NCBI RefSeq assembly: GCF_004000925.1
Contig: NZ_BIME01000020.1
Coordinates: 1-52,304 of the forward strand
Source of the DNA: Paenibacillus illinoisensis NBRC 15959
GTDB taxonomy: Bacteria; Bacillota; Bacilli; Paenibacillales; Paenibacillaceae
Reading direction: 5' to 3'
Length of the DNA: 52,304 bases
Positions 17,096-24,344 of this stretch are shown here, piece by piece. The translations under genes were made by a program, and so were the position numbers. The first letter of the stretch is position 1; each line of letters begins with the position of its first letter. The notes below the pieces were generated by a model. The model saw nothing but the letters and a program-made list of their open reading frames with translations, had not been told where the DNA came from and made no database searches.

Positions 17096-18658
17096 ATGGT
17101 GGGAAAGGTCTTTTTGGTAGGAGCAGGTCCAGGGGATGCTAAGCTGATAACGGTAAAAGGATGGGAGTCTATCGGCAAAGCAGATGCTGTAGTCTATGAT
17201 CGTTTGGCCAGTCCGAGATTGTTAAAACAGATGAAGCCTGGCGCAGTGAAGATTTACGTAGGCAAGCGGCCTGACCGTCACACGATGAAACAGGAAGAGA
17301 TTAATCAGCTGCTCGTCGATCTGGCCCTTGAAGGGAAAGTGGTTGTTCGGCTGAAAGGCGGAGATCCAACGATATTTGGACGCGTCGGCGAAGAGGCAGA
17401 CCTGCTGCGCAAAAACGGCATTCCTTTTGAAATCGTGCCTGGGGTTACCGCAGCCATAAGTGTACCTGCTTATGCCGGAATACCGGTGACCCACCGCGAT
17501 TATGCATCATCCATTTCCATTATTACAGGGCATGAAAGCCCGGACAAGCTGGATCGCAGCATTCATTGGGATAAAGTAACGAACGCAACGGGAACACTGG
17601 TATTTATGATGGGTGTAGCCAAGATCGGCTATATCAGTGAACAGCTCATCCGTCATGGCCGTCCGGCACAGACACCAGTCGCACTGGTTCGTTGGGGAAC
17701 AAGAGCTGAGCAGGATACCCTTGTGGGTACGCTTGAAAATATAGAAGCCAAGGTCATTGCAGCCAACTTCCAACCGCCTGCAGTCATTGTTGTGGGGGAA
17801 GTGGTGAACCAACGTGAGCAATTGAAATGGGCTGAGGTACTACCGTTGTTCGGCAAACGAATTCTGGTGACGCGCGCTCGCAGTCAGGCGAGTGAACTGG
17901 TGAACCGCATCGAGGAACTTGGTGGTGAACCGTATGAGTTTCCAGTTATCGAAACCGTTATGCCTTCGAGTGAAACAGCAAAACAAAGTGTCAAGGATGC
18001 CTTCGGTGCGTTAAATACATTTGATTGGGTATTTTTCACGAGCGTAAACGGTGTGGAATTTTTCTTCCGTCATCTGGAAGAGCAAGGCAAGGATATCCGG
18101 GCCATGCATCAAGCAAGAGTTGCTGCGGTTGGACCTTCAACTGCCGAGGCCTTGCGCAAGCACGGCATTGTTGCTGAAGTGGTCAAAGGGCCTTTTCAGC
18201 AGGAAGGTATGCTGGAAGCTTTTGAGAGTGAACTGAAAAAAGGTCAGAAAGTGCTGCTTCCCCACGGTGATCTGGCACGATCCTGGTTGCCTGACCAGTT
18301 GAAGGAACGTGGACTTGAGGTCACGGAAGCGATCATCTATGACACCGTACTCGCGGGTGAGGATGATGATGAACTTCTGAAGCTGCTGGAAGAAGGCGGT
18401 ATTCACGCGGTAACGTTCACGAGCTCTTCAACCGTTACGAACTTCATGGAGATGCTTAAACGGATGGGACTCCAAGATCCATTACCGTTGTTAAAGAATG
18501 TCGAGGTTGCTTGCATCGGGCCAGTGACTGCCAAAACGGCAGAAGCAGCTGGCTTGAAGGTAACGCTGATGGCCGCAGAAGCAACGATCGAAAGTATGAT
18601 CTCTGCGCTGATTGAGTGGAAAAGGACGCCTTCTCCAGAAGGGGCAGTGCCTCGTTGA
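17096..18658 (+). CDS. Fused uroporphyrinogen-III C-methyltransferase / uroporphyrinogen-III synthase (CobA-HemD)
   Basis: The 520-aa two-domain protein occupies the hemD position. Residues 1-250 are a SAM-dependent methyltransferase (SUMT) with VGAGPGDAKLITVKG, RLKGGDPTIFGR and GIPVTHRDYASS; it makes precorrin-2. Residues about 258-510 are HemD, which closes hydroxymethylbilane to uroporphyrinogen III (RILVTRARSQ, FTSVNGV, TFTSSSTV). One polypeptide therefore makes the branch-point compound and also diverts it to siroheme or corrinoids. ATG 17096 has SD GGGGATGAGG; a TTG at 17048 lies inside hemC and is rejected. Confidence 0.95.
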   Translation: MVGKVFLVGAGPGDAKLITVKGWESIGKADAVVYDRLASPRLLKQMKPGAVKIYVGKRPDRHTMKQEEINQLLVDLALEGKVVVRLKGGDPTIFGRVGEEADLLRKNGIPFEIVPGVTAAISVPAYAGIPVTHRDYASSISIITGHESPDKLDRSIHWDKVTNATGTLVFMMGVAKIGYISEQLIRHGRPAQTPVALVRWGTRAEQDTLVGTLENIEAKVIAANFQPPAVIVVGEVVNQREQLKWAEVLPLFGKRILVTRARSQASELVNRIEELGGEPYEFPVIETVMPSSETAKQSVKDAFGALNTFDWVFFTSVNGVEFFFRHLEEQGKDIRAMHQARVAAVGPSTAEALRKHGIVAEVVKGPFQQEGMLEAFESELKKGQKVLLPHGDLARSWLPDQLKERGLEVTEAIIYDTVLAGEDDDELLKLLEEGGIHAVTFTSSSTVTNFMEMLKRMGLQDPLPLLKNVEVACIGPVTAKTAEAAGLKVTLMAAEATIESMISALIEWKRTPSPEGAVPR

Positions 18659-18794
18659 TTTAGGAATTGTATCGCTATTGTAATAGATCGTATCCATATA
18701 CCAAAATGCAGATTGATGAAGCGTGCTGAATTCGTTAGGATACCGGCGCGCTTCCCTTTTTGCTCTACTTTACTCTAAGAGAGGATGTATCTAT

Positions 18795-19796
18795 ATGAGT
18801 TTTCCAATTGTACGACACCGTCGCTTACGTCAATCCACAGGCATCCGCAATATGGTCAGAGAGACTCATCTGACCGTGGATGATTTTATCCAGCCCATCT
18901 ATGTAACTTACGGTGAAAACGTAAAATCCGAGATCAAATCGATGCCAGGCGTATTCCGTTTTTCTCTTGACCGTCTGCAGGAAGAGGTAAAAGAGATTGC
19001 CCATCTAGGAATTCCGGCCGTGTTGTTGTTCGGTATTCCTGAGACAAAGGATAGTATTGGTTCTTCTGGTTTCGCTGAAGATGGTATTGTGCAGGAAGCA
19101 ACGAAATTGATTAAGTCCTGGTATCCCGACCTGCTGGTTGTGGCAGATACCTGCCTGTGTGAATTTACGGATCATGGGCACTGCGGCATGGTGCATACTG
19201 TGGAAGTTGACGGACATATCTGCGGAGATGTTCTGAATGATGAATCACTGGATCTGCTTGTAAAAACAGCTGTATCCCAAGCCAAAGCAGGCGCGGATAT
19301 TATTGCCCCATCCAATATGATGGACGGATTCGTCCAGGCCATTCGGGCAGGACTGGATGAGAATGGATTCAGCCATATTCCAATCATGTCATACTCCGTT
19401 AAATATGCATCTGCTTTTTATGGTCCCTTCCGTGAAGCAGCGGATTCCACACCACAGTTTGGGGATCGCAAATCATATCAGATGGACCCGGCCAATGCCC
19501 GCGAGGCACTGCGAGAAGCCGAAACGGATGTGCTTGAAGGAGCAGACATGCTGATGGTGAAACCGTCACTCTCCTATCTGGACGTGATGCGTACAATCAA
19601 GGATCAATTTGACCTCCCGCTTGTGGCCTATAATGTAAGTGGTGAGTATGCCATGGTGAAGGCTGCAGCAATGCAGGGTTGGATTGATGAGAAAAAGGTC
19701 GCCATGGAAATTCTGCTTAGCATGAAACGCGCGGGTGCGGATATGATCATTACGTATTACGGAAAAGATGCCTCCCGCTGGTTGGCTGAGAAGTAA
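18795..19796 (+). CDS. hemB: Delta-aminolevulinic acid dehydratase (porphobilinogen synthase)
   Basis: Condenses two 5-aminolevulinate molecules into porphobilinogen. The 333-aa protein has the zinc-site cysteines Cys120, Cys122 and Cys130 (DTCLCEFTDHGHCG), so it belongs to the zinc-dependent class. The active-site lysines are Lys203 (SVKYASAFYGPF) and Lys256 (MVKPSLSYLD). ATG 18795 has SD GAGAGGATG; an upstream GTG at 18723 has none and its extra residues are unlike the family. A 136-nt spacer separates it from the cobA-hemD fusion, with no terminator seen. Confidence 0.97.
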   Translation: MSFPIVRHRRLRQSTGIRNMVRETHLTVDDFIQPIYVTYGENVKSEIKSMPGVFRFSLDRLQEEVKEIAHLGIPAVLLFGIPETKDSIGSSGFAEDGIVQEATKLIKSWYPDLLVVADTCLCEFTDHGHCGMVHTVEVDGHICGDVLNDESLDLLVKTAVSQAKAGADIIAPSNMMDGFVQAIRAGLDENGFSHIPIMSYSVKYASAFYGPFREAADSTPQFGDRKSYQMDPANAREALREAETDVLEGADMLMVKPSLSYLDVMRTIKDQFDLPLVAYNVSGEYAMVKAAAMQGWIDEKKVAMEILLSMKRAGADMIITYYGKDASRWLAEK

Positions 19797-19855
19797 TAGT
19801 TCTTTGTGATCGCACGTTTGCTAAGAGAGTCGTTATAAAATGATCAACATATAGC

Positions 19856-19924
19856 AAGGCCCTGCACGACCCTGTTATGTCGCTTGTATAGATCAGTTTA
19901 CTGTTCATATAAGGAGCGGGGCCT
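19856..19924 (+). other. Long-range inverted repeat in the hemB-hemL spacer
   Basis: AAGGCCC (19856-19862) can pair with GGGCCTT (19918-19924), closing a 55-nt loop just before the hemL SD. No T-run follows, so it is not a terminator. A role in hemL translation is speculative. Confidence 0.3.
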
Positions 19925-19945
19925 TCATCATTAAGGAGGATGTTC

Positions 19946-21250
19946 ATGACTGCACAATCAGGAAAAAGACGAAACGATGAGCGCTCACGCAGCGCATTCG
20001 AGGAAGCCAAGCAGTACATACCTGGAGGCGTAAACAGTCCCGTTCGGGCATTCAAATCCGTAGGACTTACCCCGATCTATGCAGAACGCGGAGAAGGGTC
20101 CAAAATTTACGATATTGATGGCAATGTATTTATTGATTATGTGGGCTCATGGGGACCGCTTATCATGGGACATGCCCATCCTGATGTTGTTGAAGCGCTG
20201 CGTGAAACAGCTCTAAAAGGAACGAGCTTTGGTGCTCCAACGCTGCTGGAGACCGAGATGGCTAAGCTTGTTTGCGAACGCGTACCATCCATTGATATTG
20301 TGCGGATGGTCAACTCGGGTACGGAAGCAACCATGAGTGCCATCAGATTGGCGCGCGGTGTAACGGGGCGCAGCAAAATTTTGAAGTTTGAAGGTTCATA
20401 TCACGGACATGCGGACAGCTTGCTGATCAAAGCGGGCTCCGGTGTCGCTACCCTTGGATTGCCAGACAGTCCTGGAGTTCCTGAAGGGGTTGCTACCAAT
20501 ACGATCACGGTACCTTACAATGATCTGGAATCGGTTAGCCTTGCCTTTGAACGTTTTGGTGAGGAGCTGGCTGCTGTCATTGTCGAGCCTGTGGCTGGGA
20601 ATATGGGCGTTGTACCTCCAGCAGAGGGCTTTCTTGAAGGCCTGCGCAGTCTGACCAACCAGTACGGCAGCCTGCTCATCTTTGACGAAGTCATGACCGG
20701 TTTCCGTGTCGGCTTGAACTGTGCACAGGGGCGATATGGTGTTACGCCCGATCTGACATGTCTTGGTAAAGTTATCGGCGGCGGCCTTCCGGTCGGAGCA
20801 TATGGTGGTCGTCGGGATCTGATGGAGCAGATCGCTCCAACCGGTCCGATCTATCAAGCGGGAACACTGAGTGGTAACCCACTGGCCATGGTAGCAGGAT
20901 ATACCACCCTCAAACTGTTGACACCGGAAGTCTATGATCGTTTGGAGACGTTGTCGGCTCGTTTGCAGGCTGGCTTCGAAAAGAATGCAGCAGAGACGGG
21001 TATTGCAGTAACCATTAACCGCGTTGGTTCCATGGTATGTCCATTCTTTAGCAGTGTACCTGTTACCAATTACGATATAGCCAAAGGAAGCAATTTGGAT
21101 CAGTTTGTTCGCTACTTTGCAGCAATGGTTGATCAGGGTGTAAGCGTGGCACCTTCCCAGTTTGAAGGCATGTTTGTGTCTGGTGTGCATACAGAGCAGG
21201 ACATTGACGATACGATTGAAGCAAACCGCAAGGCTCTTCAATCTCTATGA
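19946..21250 (+). CDS. hemL: Glutamate-1-semialdehyde 2,1-aminomutase
   Basis: PLP enzyme that converts glutamate-1-semialdehyde to 5-aminolevulinate, the second step of the C5 pathway after HemA. The 434-aa length is typical. The PLP lysine is Lys275 in CLGKVIGGGLPVGAYGG. Other signatures are the N-terminal PGGVNSPVRAF and FDEVMTGFR. The start at 19946 is six bases after AAGGAGG; ATG 19940 overlaps the SD edge and is less likely. Its stop overlaps the ATG of the next gene. Confidence 0.97.
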   Translation: MTAQSGKRRNDERSRSAFEEAKQYIPGGVNSPVRAFKSVGLTPIYAERGEGSKIYDIDGNVFIDYVGSWGPLIMGHAHPDVVEALRETALKGTSFGAPTLLETEMAKLVCERVPSIDIVRMVNSGTEATMSAIRLARGVTGRSKILKFEGSYHGHADSLLIKAGSGVATLGLPDSPGVPEGVATNTITVPYNDLESVSLAFERFGEELAAVIVEPVAGNMGVVPPAEGFLEGLRSLTNQYGSLLIFDEVMTGFRVGLNCAQGRYGVTPDLTCLGKVIGGGLPVGAYGGRRDLMEQIAPTGPIYQAGTLSGNPLAMVAGYTTLKLLTPEVYDRLETLSARLQAGFEKNAAETGIAVTINRVGSMVCPFFSSVPVTNYDIAKGSNLDQFVRYFAAMVDQGVSVAPSQFEGMFVSGVHTEQDIDDTIEANRKALQSL

Positions 21251-22152
21251 CGATCAAAAGTTGGAAACGTCGTGGAGAATGGCTGGAGCTGATGCCAGGC
21301 AAAGTGGTAACAGGCAGTCCAGACAGACAGCTTGCGGCAGAGCAATGGCTGCTCACTGAACTTTCGTTTCCAGAAAAGCTGTTTCGCCAGCTCAAGGCAA
21401 ATCACGGAATTCAACTCGCAGGGGACCGGCTTCGGCTGGCCCTTTTTGCATCTCAGCCCATTGATGTTGAACCCCGTTGGGCAGAGATTGAGGTGCTGTA
21501 CGAGGATGATTTTAGTCTGGTTGTACATAAACCCGCGGGTATGAAGCTCCATCCGGATGGAACTCGTGCCGATCATGCCATTACGCTGGATCACGCTGTC
21601 GCCTCTTATTATGAGATCAATGGTATCGACACCAGCGTGCGCCATGTGCATCGTCTCGATGAAGATACAACAGGCCCCGTTCTCTATGCCAAGAATGCTT
21701 TTGCTCTGGCAAAATTGGATGAGGCCATGCGTCGAAAAGAAATTGGGCGTCAGTATGTAGCCATTGCTGAAGGGCGAGTATCTCCGGAATGCAGCAAAAT
21801 TGATGCGCCCATCGGTAAGGACAGGCATCACAAGCAGCGCAGACGCGTTTCCGAGAGTGGGCAGGAAGCAGTAACACATGTCGAGATTGTGGAAGTGTGG
21901 GAGCGAGCTACACTTGTGCGTTTAATACTGGATACTGGACGTACGCATCAGATCAGAGTGCATCTGAGTTATGCCGGACACCCGCTTGTTGGCGATCAGC
22001 TGTACGGAGGAAGGTCAGATGCCATTGGACGCCAGGCACTTCATGGTGAAGTGTTGAAGTTTAATCATCCGCTCACGGGAGCGCTGATTGAAGTTCGGGA
22101 TCCGTGGCCTTCCGATTTTGAACAGCTAGTCCAGCGGGAACGAACAACCTAA
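21247..22152 (+). CDS. RluA-family pseudouridine synthase
   Basis: Predicted to isomerise specific uridines of rRNA or tRNA to pseudouridine; the exact site cannot be told. The 301-aa protein has the catalytic Asp138 in HRLDEDTTG, the VVHKPAG strand before it, and RTHQIRVHLSYAGHPLVGD near the C-terminus. The ATG overlaps the hemL stop in ATGA, a sign of translational coupling. The N-terminal 85 residues could form a weak S4-like domain. Its presence at the end of a heme operon has no evident metabolic reason. Confidence 0.93.
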   Translation: MTIKSWKRRGEWLELMPGKVVTGSPDRQLAAEQWLLTELSFPEKLFRQLKANHGIQLAGDRLRLALFASQPIDVEPRWAEIEVLYEDDFSLVVHKPAGMKLHPDGTRADHAITLDHAVASYYEINGIDTSVRHVHRLDEDTTGPVLYAKNAFALAKLDEAMRRKEIGRQYVAIAEGRVSPECSKIDAPIGKDRHHKQRRRVSESGQEAVTHVEIVEVWERATLVRLILDTGRTHQIRVHLSYAGHPLVGDQLYGGRSDAIGRQALHGEVLKFNHPLTGALIEVRDPWPSDFEQLVQRERTT

Positions 22153-22170
22153 TAAAAAGGCAAGCTTTGA

Positions 22171-22293
22171 ACAAAGGTGGCATGCTCATCTCATCGATGG
22201 CATATAGATGGGTAACGAAGGATTTGGACCATGGATCAGTCCCATGAGAAGGATCATGGTGAACATATGCCGAAAGGAGGACGCCACCTTTGT
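22171..22293 (+). promoter_or_regulatory. 11-bp inverted repeat whose right arm covers the spoVID start
   Basis: ACAAAGGTGGC (22171-22181) is perfectly complementary to GCCACCTTTGT (22283-22293). The right arm begins just after the SD and includes the TTG start codon. A transcript reading in from hemL or the rluA-like gene could hide this start, while a transcript initiated inside the loop could not. Confidence 0.4.
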
Positions 22294-23828
22294 TGAATCA
22301 ACCTTATGGTTTGCGGTTCGATATTTATGAGCGCGTTCATTTGTCCGAGGGAGTCCCTGCCATTGAGGAACTGGAGGAAATTGAGTTATACCCGCGTATT
22401 CAAGTCATCGGTCAGGATGATCATGCAACGTTGCGAGGCCATCTTTTGCTTACAGGTGCGTATCGGGGAGAGAACGAGATCTCGGAGGAACTGAAACATT
22501 TTATTCCGGTTGAGATCACGGTTCCCCTGAATCGGGTAAGATCGCTTGAGGATATCTCGATTGAGATTGAAAACTTTGATGTGGATTTGTTATCCAGCCG
22601 AAGCTTGAATATTACAGGTGTGTTGTCACTGCGTGGCATTGAGGGCTTTCCTGTTGAAGAGCCGCAGGCCTGGTCAGCGGAAGAGTTTACCGTGGTACAC
22701 TCCCCTGATCCGCAGCAGGTTAACCGGACTCCGGAGGCAGAGGACGCAGATGCTGGGCTGAACACCTTTGCCCAGGAATATCTGCTGCAGCGCAGTGAAG
22801 AGGAAGGTCTGCCTATAACGGCCGAGTCTCTATACACATCAGAATTGCCAGGAAATCCGCAGCAAGCCGCTGAAGAAAGTATCCGTTATGAAGAAGATGC
22901 GCAGCCGGAAGAACAGTTAATTCCTGCACCGCAACAGATCTATGCTGATACGCTTGAGAATCAAGATGAAGAAGAATATCAGAAAAGACCGGCTGAAGAT
23001 AACGCTCCTTCATTAATCACCCAAGAAGATGAAGCAACCGATAATGAAGTGCCCTCCTCACCTTCACCCGTCTCGTCTTTTATGGCGGAGACTGCAGACC
23101 GGCTGGCTTCTTATCCGGAGTCAGAGCCATTGCTACCTCTGGCTGAGGAATCACCATCTGTCTGGGCCGAGCCTTCCGTGGAGACCTTACATACAAACAC
23201 GGGGCTGAGCCAACAACCATCGGAAGACTTGGCTGTTTCGAACGTTTGGAATTTCGAATCTTCCAGGTCGGGTTCACCGCAGGAAGATCAGACGGAGGCT
23301 GAGAAGCCAGCAGAAAATTGGCAGGAAGTGTTTGGAGCGTCTGAACTGGAATCTGCCGAGGGGGAAAGACCTTCTGCACCGGAAGCAGTGGATGCAGATG
23401 AATCTTCAGAGCCTGTTTCGTTCATTCCTGAACCTGTGGCTGAGACAGAAGACAAGCCAGAGCTCAAAGTAGCGTTTGGCAGCAAGAGGGAGTCTTCACC
23501 AAGACAGGAAGAAGGGGTGGGTATCTCGTCCCTGTTGTCCTCGGGTAGGTCGGTGCGGGATACAGAAACGGATCGGGAGGACGATTCGGTCGCTGGCTCC
23601 GTACAGGAAGAAGCCTACCAGGCAGATGATGTTCAGTGGAAGAACCTGTTTTTGGGCACGATTGTGGATCAGACACCATTCCGCAAAGTTAAACTGTGCA
23701 TCGTCCAGCGGGAAGAGACCTTGGATAGCATTGCTGACCGCTACCAATTGAGCACCCGGGAGCTCCAGTTATACAATCGGTTATCTGAACAGGTCGTTGA
23801 AGAGGGGCAGATTCTATACATCCCCTGA
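22290..23828 (+). CDS. spoVID: Stage VI sporulation protein D-like, spore coat encasement factor (LysM)
   Basis: SpoVID guides coat protein encasement of the forespore and binds SafA in B. subtilis. The 512-aa protein has a beta-rich N-terminal domain (about 1-130), a long acidic Glu/Pro/Ser-rich middle of low complexity, and a C-terminal LysM domain (about 468-512). The start is TTG 22290 (or TTG 22293), nine bases after AAAGGAGG. It lies after the hemL region and before valS, as in B. subtilis. The middle is not conserved in sequence in this family. A SafA-like LysM protein is encoded at 50333 in this window. Confidence 0.88.
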   Translation: MLNQPYGLRFDIYERVHLSEGVPAIEELEEIELYPRIQVIGQDDHATLRGHLLLTGAYRGENEISEELKHFIPVEITVPLNRVRSLEDISIEIENFDVDLLSSRSLNITGVLSLRGIEGFPVEEPQAWSAEEFTVVHSPDPQQVNRTPEAEDADAGLNTFAQEYLLQRSEEEGLPITAESLYTSELPGNPQQAAEESIRYEEDAQPEEQLIPAPQQIYADTLENQDEEEYQKRPAEDNAPSLITQEDEATDNEVPSSPSPVSSFMAETADRLASYPESEPLLPLAEESPSVWAEPSVETLHTNTGLSQQPSEDLAVSNVWNFESSRSGSPQEDQTEAEKPAENWQEVFGASELESAEGERPSAPEAVDADESSEPVSFIPEPVAETEDKPELKVAFGSKRESSPRQEEGVGISSLLSSGRSVRDTETDREDDSVAGSVQEEAYQADDVQWKNLFLGTIVDQTPFRKVKLCIVQREETLDSIADRYQLSTRELQLYNRLSEQVVEEGQILYIP

Positions 23829-23859
23829 CCTCTGACTTGTAAAATAACGTCCATACCAA

Positions 23860-23890
23860 CCCGCAATCCAATAAGGATTGCGGGTTTTTG
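23860..23890 (+). terminator. Rho-independent terminator after spoVID
   Basis: CCCGCAATCC (23860-23869) pairs perfectly with GGATTGCGGG (23875-23884), loop AATAA, followed by TTTTT. Confidence 0.93.
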
Positions 23891-23951
23891 CTGCTTTTTG
23901 GCTTAACATGCAGGGCTGCCAGGGCTGCCGCCCGTTTCCGCTGTTGTCAGG

Positions 23952-23980
23952 TTGACTATCGGGCACGGTCAGGGTATGAT
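23952..23980 (+). promoter_or_regulatory. SigA promoter of the valS T-box leader
   Basis: TTGACT (23952-23957), 17 bp, TATGAT (23975-23980), both 5/6. The start site would be near 23987. Confidence 0.8.
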
Positions 23981-23986
23981 GTGTTT

Positions 23987-24304
23987 AGGTTTTTTAAAGA
24001 ACAACGTCGAATGGGAGTAGTAGACAGCAAGGCCTTTCAGAGAGCGGGATTGCAGCGCTGAGAAATTCCGCAGGAACCTACTGATCGAAGTCGCCCGGGA
24101 GTTGCCTGTTTGAATATGAGGAACGATGAAACATGTCATTGTGATTTGTTTGTTCCTGAAGTAGGATGGGCCGGTAGCAGCCGTTATCTGCTTGAAGTGT
24201 CACGATAGCCTCAGAAAGGCATGCTGTTTCTTTCTGTCTGCGTGAAACAAAGGTGGTACCGCGAAAGCTAACCTTTCGTCCTTTGATGGATGAAAGGTTT
24301 TTTT
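23987..24304 (+). promoter_or_regulatory. T-box leader, valine specifier GUC
   Basis: This is a tRNA-sensing leader RNA. Stem I begins with GGGAGTAGTA (24012 region). The likely specifier is GTC at 24090-24092 in the context GAAGTC, a valine codon that agrees with the downstream gene. The T-box sequence AGGTGGTACCGCG (24251-24263) contains the bases that pair with the tRNA acceptor end. The competing terminator is AACCTTTC/GAAAGGTT (24270-24277 with 24292-24299) plus a T-run. Uncharged tRNA-Val should favour antitermination. Confidence 0.93.
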
Positions 24305-24306
24305 GT
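24270..24306 (+). terminator. T-box regulated terminator of valS
   Basis: A 12-bp stem with one G-U pair (AACCTTTCGTCC with GGATGAAAGGTT) is followed by a long T-run. Its 5' side follows the T-box motif, as expected for the terminator/antiterminator switch. Confidence 0.9.
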
Positions 24307-24344
24307 TTTTTGGCGATGATGATTAAGTAACGGAGGAATGACAC

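Noticed and set aside
22165..22185. AACAAAGGTGG upstream of spoVID resembles the T-box core seen before valS
   Set aside because: The match stops before ACCGCG, and no stem I, specifier or terminator accompanies it. It is better explained as one arm of the inverted repeat.
22201..22208. CATATAGA as a SigE -10 for spoVID
   Set aside because: Only a loose match, and no SigE-like -35 lies 13-15 bp upstream.
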